From contig JBDRJH010000113.1 in NCBI GenBank assembly GCA_043815125.1, forward strand, positions 1 through 9,418: a stretch of 9,418 bases of DNA. The letters run 5' to 3'. Source of the DNA: JAUWBF01 sp043815125. GTDB lineage: Bacteria; Verrucomicrobiota; Verrucomicrobiia; Opitutales; Opitutaceae. The notes under the pieces are model-generated. The model did not search any database, was not told the DNA's origin, and saw only the letters and a program-made list of their open reading frames with translations. Positions 6,193 to 9,418 of the stretch are shown here, in pieces. The position numbers were made by a program, and so were the translations under genes. Numbering within the stretch: the first letter of the stretch is position 1; each line of letters begins with the position of its first letter.

Positions 6193-6620
6193 GGACGAGG
6201 GGTGGGGAGAGGTTGGCGGCCGAAGCCCCAGGAGAAGGCGGCGTTGAGGTGCTCGACGCCGCCGACGCGCACGCCGTGGAACATGGTCTCGGCCATGACG
6301 GTGGCGCCGAGCAGGCGGGCCACGTCGATCATGAGTTCGGCGTCGGCGACGAGGCGCTCGACGTCTTCGTCGGGGCGGCCGGCCCAGTATTTGAGATCAT
6401 GCAGGAAACCGGCGGGGTAGATGCTGATGCCTCGCCATTCGTTGATCCAACCGGTGCAGCCGTCGCTTTTGAAGGGGCGGATGGGCGGGTCGGCCTCGAT
6501 CTTGGCCCAGAGGGCGTGGAGGCCGTAGTGCTCACAGATTTCCCTGATGCGCGGCAGCGGCACGTCTTCGCCCATGGCGGGGAGGTTGTAGGGGTCGGTG
6601 ATGGGGGTGGGCTTACTCAA
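6189..6620 (-). CDS. Conserved hypothetical protein with SDGCTG...HDLKYW motif
   Basis: This 143-residue soluble protein lacks a signal peptide. Visible conserved-looking stretches are RIREICEHYGLHALW (25-39), FKSDGCTGWINEW (50-62), PAGFLHDLKYWAGRP (69-83), ERLVADAELMIDVARLLG and a C-terminal GVRVGG...FSWGFGR. The 'SDGC...HD..YW...AD..L' order recalls uncharacterised proteins with a phospholipase A2-like HD motif, but the paired cysteines typical of that fold are missing, so this is a weak similarity. The start is uncertain. TTG 6620 is chosen because the first codons after it all end in C, like coding sequence elsewhere here; ATG 6575 is the alternative (128 residues). The stop overlaps the phoD start by 4 bp, implying coupled translation. 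The TTG lies 2 bases upstream of the stop codon of the hsdR remnant, so the present 5' end may be set by a deletion breakpoint. Confidence 0.65.
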   Translation of the reverse strand: MSKPTPITDPYNLPAMGEDVPLPRIREICEHYGLHALWAKIEADPPIRPFKSDGCTGWINEWRGISIYPAGFLHDLKYWAGRPDEDVERLVADAELMIDVARLLGATVMAETMFHGVRVGGVEHLNAAFSWGFGRQPLPTPRP

Positions 6621-6729
6621 CGCGGGTGATGGGGTATTCGCGGCGGATGCGGCTGCCCTCGACGACGCCCCTGCCAGCGGCGCTCAGGGCAGGGTTGATG
6701 TGCGTGGCACGCGTCTCGGCTTCGTTCAT
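6613..6729 (-). pseudogene. hsdR: Remnant of type I restriction endonuclease subunit R (N-terminal 35 or so codons)
   Basis: A 38-codon frame starts at ATG 6729 and reads MNEAETRATHINPALSAAGR, continuing GVVEGSRIRREYPITRVE to TAA 6613-6615. From memory, HsdR-type proteins begin MNEAETRAE-x-IDPAL-x-AAGWGVVEGSRI-x-REYPIT and continue LGR..., before the nuclease and DEAD-like helicase domains, about 1000 residues in all. Here the match stops after REYPIT, within three codons of a stop. The conserved tryptophan after AAG is replaced by R. Everything downstream of this point, the nuclease and motor domains, is missing, and the next gene begins immediately. This is a deletion scar of a restriction-modification system. 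The peptide may still be translated, but no restriction activity is possible. It lies next to darTG in the same accessory segment. Confidence 0.75.
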
Positions 6730-6834
6730 GGGCAACGTGTTGTCAGATAGCCGCAAAAAGGCGGGTTGTAAGCAAAGGGAATCTCAACAGCGAATCCGGC
6801 GTTGAGAACGACATGTAAAGAAAAGGGCGGTTTT

Positions 6835-6861
6835 CTTAACACGTTCGCGCGACGTGTTAAG
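6835..6861. repeat. Inverted repeat downstream of darG, part of a TTAAC-rich cluster
   Basis: A perfect 10 bp inverted repeat, CTTAACACGT (6835-6844) and ACGTGTTAAG (6852-6861), has a 7 nt loop. Its left arm is part of a direct repeat, TTTCTTAACA, at 6832-6841 and again at 6872-6881, where it covers the darG stop codon. On the minus strand no U-tract follows the stem, so it is not a classical terminator for darG; on the plus strand TTTT follows. It lies in the 146 bp gene-free stretch 6730-6875, which is distinctly more AT-rich than the neighbouring genes and otherwise holds only a short CTCAAC/GTTGAG dyad (6783-6806). It could be a transcript end-stabilising hairpin or a recombination scar. 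Confidence 0.5.
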
Positions 6862-6875
6862 TTTTCCACGATTTC

Positions 6876-7952
6876 TTAACATGCGAGGGCGGTGGAGCGC
6901 AGACGCTCAAGAGCCAAGCCGATCAGTTTGTCGTCAAAGAGCCGGTTTTTACGCGCTGCCGCGTCTTTGCCAGCGGGCCATGTCTGTAATCCCGAGCGAA
7001 TGCCAGCCACGGTGGGTTCGACTCCGGCGCGTGAGACTAGCCAATCTACTGTGGCCAACACTTCCATGCCCAGAGGCGATTGAAAGCCGTCGATCAATTC
7101 GTCGGTTGCCTCCAATGCGGGCAGGTAATCACGCGCCTCGGAGCTCTTGAGGTAGAATTCCACTTTTTCGCGTTTGGTTTCTTCAAACCAGATGGTGTCG
7201 AAGGCGTTGGCATCGGCCAAGCGCTTGTCGCAGTGCAGGTAGCTACCATCCAGTCCGTCCAGCAAATGGGTGAGGCGATGGGCATAGGGGCCGTAGCGAT
7301 TGGCTTCGAAGCGGAGATCGAGTGGATCGGGCAATTGCAGGCGCTTGATGGTGCGTTCCAAGCACCACGCGAGTTTTTGCGTTTCAATCAGCGTGCATTC
7401 GATACCCAGCACCCAGTAGCGTCGGACCATTTCCGCGATCAAGGCTCTGGCCGGGGTCAGCTTATCCACGCCTTTTTTTTTGGCCACGTTCTGGTATTTG
7501 GCCGTAGGTTCGTAAACGACCACGTCCACATCGGGTAGATCGGCCAGCGCGGACTCGATCTTGGGACGGACAATCGACCAATCGAGACCACCGTTGCCGC
7601 AGCCAAGCGGAGGCAACCCGATGGATCGGATATTTTTTTCGCGGATGACCTGCTGGAGCGCAACCAACCCGGACTCAACCCATTCGAGTTTGGTCGGCTG
7701 GCGCCAGTGCTTTTTGGTGGGAAAGTTGATGATCCAGCGTGGCCCTTCCAACTCGACGCCGGCTTGGACAAACATGTGCCCGACTTCGACCTTGCCGGCT
7801 TTGCAGGCGGCTTCGTAGGCGGCGAAGTTTTCGGGGAAACGCTCCTTGAACATGAGCGCGATCCCTTTGCCCATGATACCGACGGTGTTCACGGTATTGA
7901 CCACGGCTTCGACGGGAGCATCGAGCAGGTTGCCTTGAGTGAAGTGGATCAT
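6876..7952 (-). CDS. darG: DarG antitoxin: DNA ADP-ribosyl glycohydrolase (macrodomain)
   Basis: This is a 358-residue protein. The N-terminal macrodomain (about 1-155) has MIHFTQGNLLDAPVEAVVNT, then VGIMGKGIALMFKERFP (24-40), WIINFPTKKHWRQPTKLEW (73-91) and the ADP-ribose-binding loop LPPLGCGNGGLDW (113-125), all typical of DarG. The C-terminal part (about 165-350, LTPARALIAEMVRRYW... FEANRYGPYAHRLTHLLDGL) matches the DarT-binding domain that neutralises the toxin by direct contact. Together these remove ADP-ribose from thymidine in DNA and sequester DarT. The start is ATG 7952, right at the conserved IHFTQGN; the longer frame to 8009 lies inside darT. ATG is one base after the darT TGA, so the pair is translationally coupled, toxin gene first. 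The domain order and length look complete. Codon third positions contain more A/T than in the neighbouring phoD or ruvB, suggesting transfer. Confidence 0.93.
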   Translation of the reverse strand: MIHFTQGNLLDAPVEAVVNTVNTVGIMGKGIALMFKERFPENFAAYEAACKAGKVEVGHMFVQAGVELEGPRWIINFPTKKHWRQPTKLEWVESGLVALQQVIREKNIRSIGLPPLGCGNGGLDWSIVRPKIESALADLPDVDVVVYEPTAKYQNVAKKKGVDKLTPARALIAEMVRRYWVLGIECTLIETQKLAWCLERTIKRLQLPDPLDLRFEANRYGPYAHRLTHLLDGLDGSYLHCDKRLADANAFDTIWFEETKREKVEFYLKSSEARDYLPALEATDELIDGFQSPLGMEVLATVDWLVSRAGVEPTVAGIRSGLQTWPAGKDAAARKNRLFDDKLIGLALERLRSTALAC

Positions 7953-7953
7953 G

Positions 7954-8592
7954 TCAGAAATACCATCGGGGAGTTGTTTTGACCGTAAGCTTGAGGCTGC
8001 GCTGGGCAATAAGGGATTCCAGATGCTGGCGGACCGAGTCGTGGTGGCAGCCCATACCGATCAGGGCGTTGAGCGGCACGTGATGGTGGATCAGGGCTTC
8101 GGCCTGATAACGGAGCTGTTTTCCGGGGTCGGCGTCTTCGGTCTTGAAATTACGGCTTTGGAGCAACCGCCAGTCGATTTGGGAGAGATGGGCTAGATCG
8201 TTGTAATAATCCGTATCGATGGCGTAGGCGTGCTGGTTGGTAAACACATAGCGCAGGTCGAGCTCTTGGACCCGGCGCAGCGATGAGACGAAGATGACGA
8301 TGTCCTTGTTCGACCGTTTGGGCACACCGCCGTATCCGGTGTGTATGTTATACATCATGATCGAGAACGGCGTGAAATAGAACGGCACGTAGTCGCTCAG
8401 CGTGCCGCCCGGTGGGATGGGCACGGTGTGACGCGAGCGACGGTCGATGAGAGATTCGCTGCCGATGTTGATGTAGTGTGGATCTTGATCGGCGGAGTTA
8501 CGGCAATGCAGGCCGTTATCCAGAATCCATGGAACACACTCCACATGCACGATGCGGAAGATAAGTGCCTTGTCTGGATTGAGGTTGGACAC
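7954..8592 (-). CDS. darT: DarT toxin: DNA ADP-ribosyltransferase (thymidine-specific, DarT2-like)
   Basis: The protein is 212 residues from GTG 8592 (MSNLNPDKALIFRIVHVE...). It follows E. coli-type DarT2 closely: PWILDNGLHCRNS, YINIGSESLIDRRSRHTVPI, PPGGTLSDYVPFYFTPFS, MMYNIHTGYGGV, IVIFVSSL, VFTNQHAYAIDTDYYNDL, IDWRLLQSRNFK, and YQAEALIHHHVP with the catalytic glutamate (residue 165 in this numbering). DarT uses NAD+ to attach ADP-ribose to thymidine in single-stranded DNA, blocking replication; such pairs act as toxin-antitoxin and anti-phage systems. All active-site regions appear intact, so the toxin is probably functional. A TTG at 8634 would add 14 residues with no family support; a stop lies two codons further upstream. 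No Shine-Dalgarno is visible. The gene begins 128 bp after the ruvB stop, so a separate promoter is expected. Lower G+C and mixed third positions differ from ruvB and phoD. Confidence 0.93.
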   Translation of the reverse strand: MSNLNPDKALIFRIVHVECVPWILDNGLHCRNSADQDPHYINIGSESLIDRRSRHTVPIPPGGTLSDYVPFYFTPFSIMMYNIHTGYGGVPKRSNKDIVIFVSSLRRVQELDLRYVFTNQHAYAIDTDYYNDLAHLSQIDWRLLQSRNFKTEDADPGKQLRYQAEALIHHHVPLNALIGMGCHHDSVRQHLESLIAQRSLKLTVKTTPRWYF

Positions 8593-8635
8593 GGTTTGGG
8601 TGGGTTGGGAGCCAGTTACGCGTCCGGCGACCAAA

Positions 8636-8665
8636 ATGAGTCAAGTTTGCGTCAAGTGATGAGTC
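8636..8665. promoter_or_regulatory. Interleaved direct repeats upstream of darT (candidate operator)
   Basis: GTCAAGT occurs at 8640-8646 and 8651-8657, exactly 11 bp apart (one helical turn). ATGAGTC occurs at 8636-8642 and 8659-8665. They lie in the 128 bp between the ruvB stop codon and the darT start, where a darTG promoter and its regulator site would be expected. Toxin-antitoxin operons are often autoregulated, but DarG has no known DNA-binding repressor domain, so any regulator is unknown. The repeats are visible; the function is inferred. Confidence 0.25.
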
Positions 8666-8720
8666 TAGCGAAGGCTCAGAGTTGGCCGGAGAAGGCTTGG
8701 TGGAGGCGGGGGGACGATGT

Positions 8721-9418
8721 TTAAATCAGGCGGTCTTGGGTGGCGGATTTTAGGCCGACGGCGTGGTAGCCTTTCGGCGTGAGCACGCGGCCCTGCGGGG
8801 TGCGTTGCAGGTAGCCTTCCTGGATGAGGAAGGGTTCGTGGACTTCTTCCAAGGTCTCGGTTTCTTCGCCGACGGCGACGGCGATGGTGCCAAGGCCGAC
8901 GGGGCCGCCGGCGTAGTTTTCGGCGATGACGCGCAGCACGCGTTTGTCCATTTCATCGAGGCCGGAAGCGTCGATCTCGAGCAGCTCAAGGGCGGCGGAG
9001 GCGAGTTTTTTGGTGATCTTACCGTCGCCGCGTTCCTGGGCGTAGTCGCGGCAGAAGTTGATCAGGTTGTTCGCGATGCGGGGGGTGCCGCGGGAACGGG
9101 TGGCGATCTCCTTGGCGCCGGCTTCGTCGATGGCGACACCGAGCAGACCGCAGCTGCGGATGACGATGCCCATGAGGGTGGGGACGTCGTAGTATTCGAG
9201 GCGGGTCTGGAGCGTGAAGCGGGAGCGGAGCGGGGCGGTCAGCAGGCCGGCGCGGGTGGTGGCGCCGATGAGGGTGAAGCGCGGGATGGTGAGGCGGACC
9301 GAGCGGGCGTTGGGGCCTTGGTCGATCATGATGTCGAGGCGGAAGTCCTCCATCGCGCTGTAGAGGTATTCCTCGACGGTCTTGGGGATGCGGTGGATCT
9401 CGTCGATGAAGAGCAGGT
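8721..9418 (-). CDS. ruvB: RuvB Holliday junction branch-migration helicase (N-terminus outside window)
   Basis: The visible C-terminal 232 or so residues of RuvB (full length about 340) begin at the window edge with the Walker B segment LLFIDEIHRIPKTVEEYLYS. Then come MEDFRLDIMIDQGP, sensor 1 (FTLIGATTRAGLLT), the arginine-finger region PLRSRF, sensor 2 (GTPRIANNLINFCRDYAQ) and the winged-helix DNA-binding domain ending in EPFLIQEGYLQRTPQGRVLTPKGYHAVG. RuvB hexamers drive branch migration of Holliday junctions together with RuvA and RuvC during recombinational repair. The Walker A motif is beyond the window. The stop is TAA 8721-8723. The next gene downstream is the acquired darTG pair, so ruvB marks the edge of the accessory island. 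The G+C-ending codons match the core genes. Confidence 0.97.
   Translation of the reverse strand, partial: LLFIDEIHRIPKTVEEYLYSAMEDFRLDIMIDQGPNARSVRLTIPRFTLIGATTRAGLLTAPLRSRFTLQTRLEYYDVPTLMGIVIRSCGLLGVAIDEAGAKEIATRSRGTPRIANNLINFCRDYAQERGDGKITKKLASAALELLEIDASGLDEMDKRVLRVIAENYAGGPVGLGTIAVAVGEETETLEEVHEPFLIQEGYLQRTPQGRVLTPKGYHAVGLKSATQDRLI

Noticed and set aside
8593..8658. TTG start for darT at 8634 and TTGACG/TTGACT as -35 boxes
   Set aside because: The TTG adds 14 residues absent from family alignments as I remember them, and no matching -10 box lies 16-18 bp after either hexamer.

Overview
This 9.4 kb window is G+C-rich bacterial DNA. Almost every gene lies on the minus strand, and codons mostly end in G or C. 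I infer Verrucomicrobiota, most likely near the Opitutaceae. The reasons are the gene content and style: a sigma-factor operon with small exported proteins, almost no strong Shine-Dalgarno sequences, and CACGAAG-type intergenic repeats. There is no rRNA or tRNA to confirm this.

Layout from left to right. Positions 1-381 (+) hold the 3' end of an HDOD/HD-like signalling gene. It converges on a glycosyltransferase (416-1753, -) that closely resembles mannosylfructose-phosphate synthase (MfpsA) of Agrobacterium from the first motif to the last residues. Next upstream on the minus strand is a MYG1-family DHH-type phosphoesterase or exonuclease (1840-2706). A strong hairpin (2769-2806) separates it from an envelope-stress-type cluster, read right to left. 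That cluster runs: a small conserved protein (6189-6620), a PhoD-like alkaline phosphatase (4861-6192), an ECF sigma factor (4254-4826), an exported protein (3829-4257), a second exported protein with a glycine-zipper stretch (3300-3713), and a zinc-finger membrane anti-sigma factor (2802-3287). Several of these genes overlap by 4 bp (ATGA), which suggests translational coupling. A CACGAAG repeat and an AT-rich leader divide the cluster after the sigma factor and the first exported protein, so the anti-sigma factor may also have its own promoter.

The most interesting part is a small accessory island (about 6613-8666) between that cluster and the housekeeping gene ruvB (8721 to the window end, partial). 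It contains a complete DarT-DarG toxin-antitoxin pair. DarT ADP-ribosylates single-stranded DNA, and DarG has a macrodomain that removes the mark and a domain that binds the toxin. Next to it is a 38-codon stump of a type I restriction endonuclease subunit (HsdR N-terminus). The stump looks like the scar of a lost restriction-modification system. The island is visibly less G+C-rich in codon third positions than its neighbours, consistent with horizontal acquisition. The components belong to known families. The novelty is in the arrangement: a defence island remnant beside ruvB, an apparent orphan mfpsA, and a sigma/anti-sigma pair split by two exported proteins.
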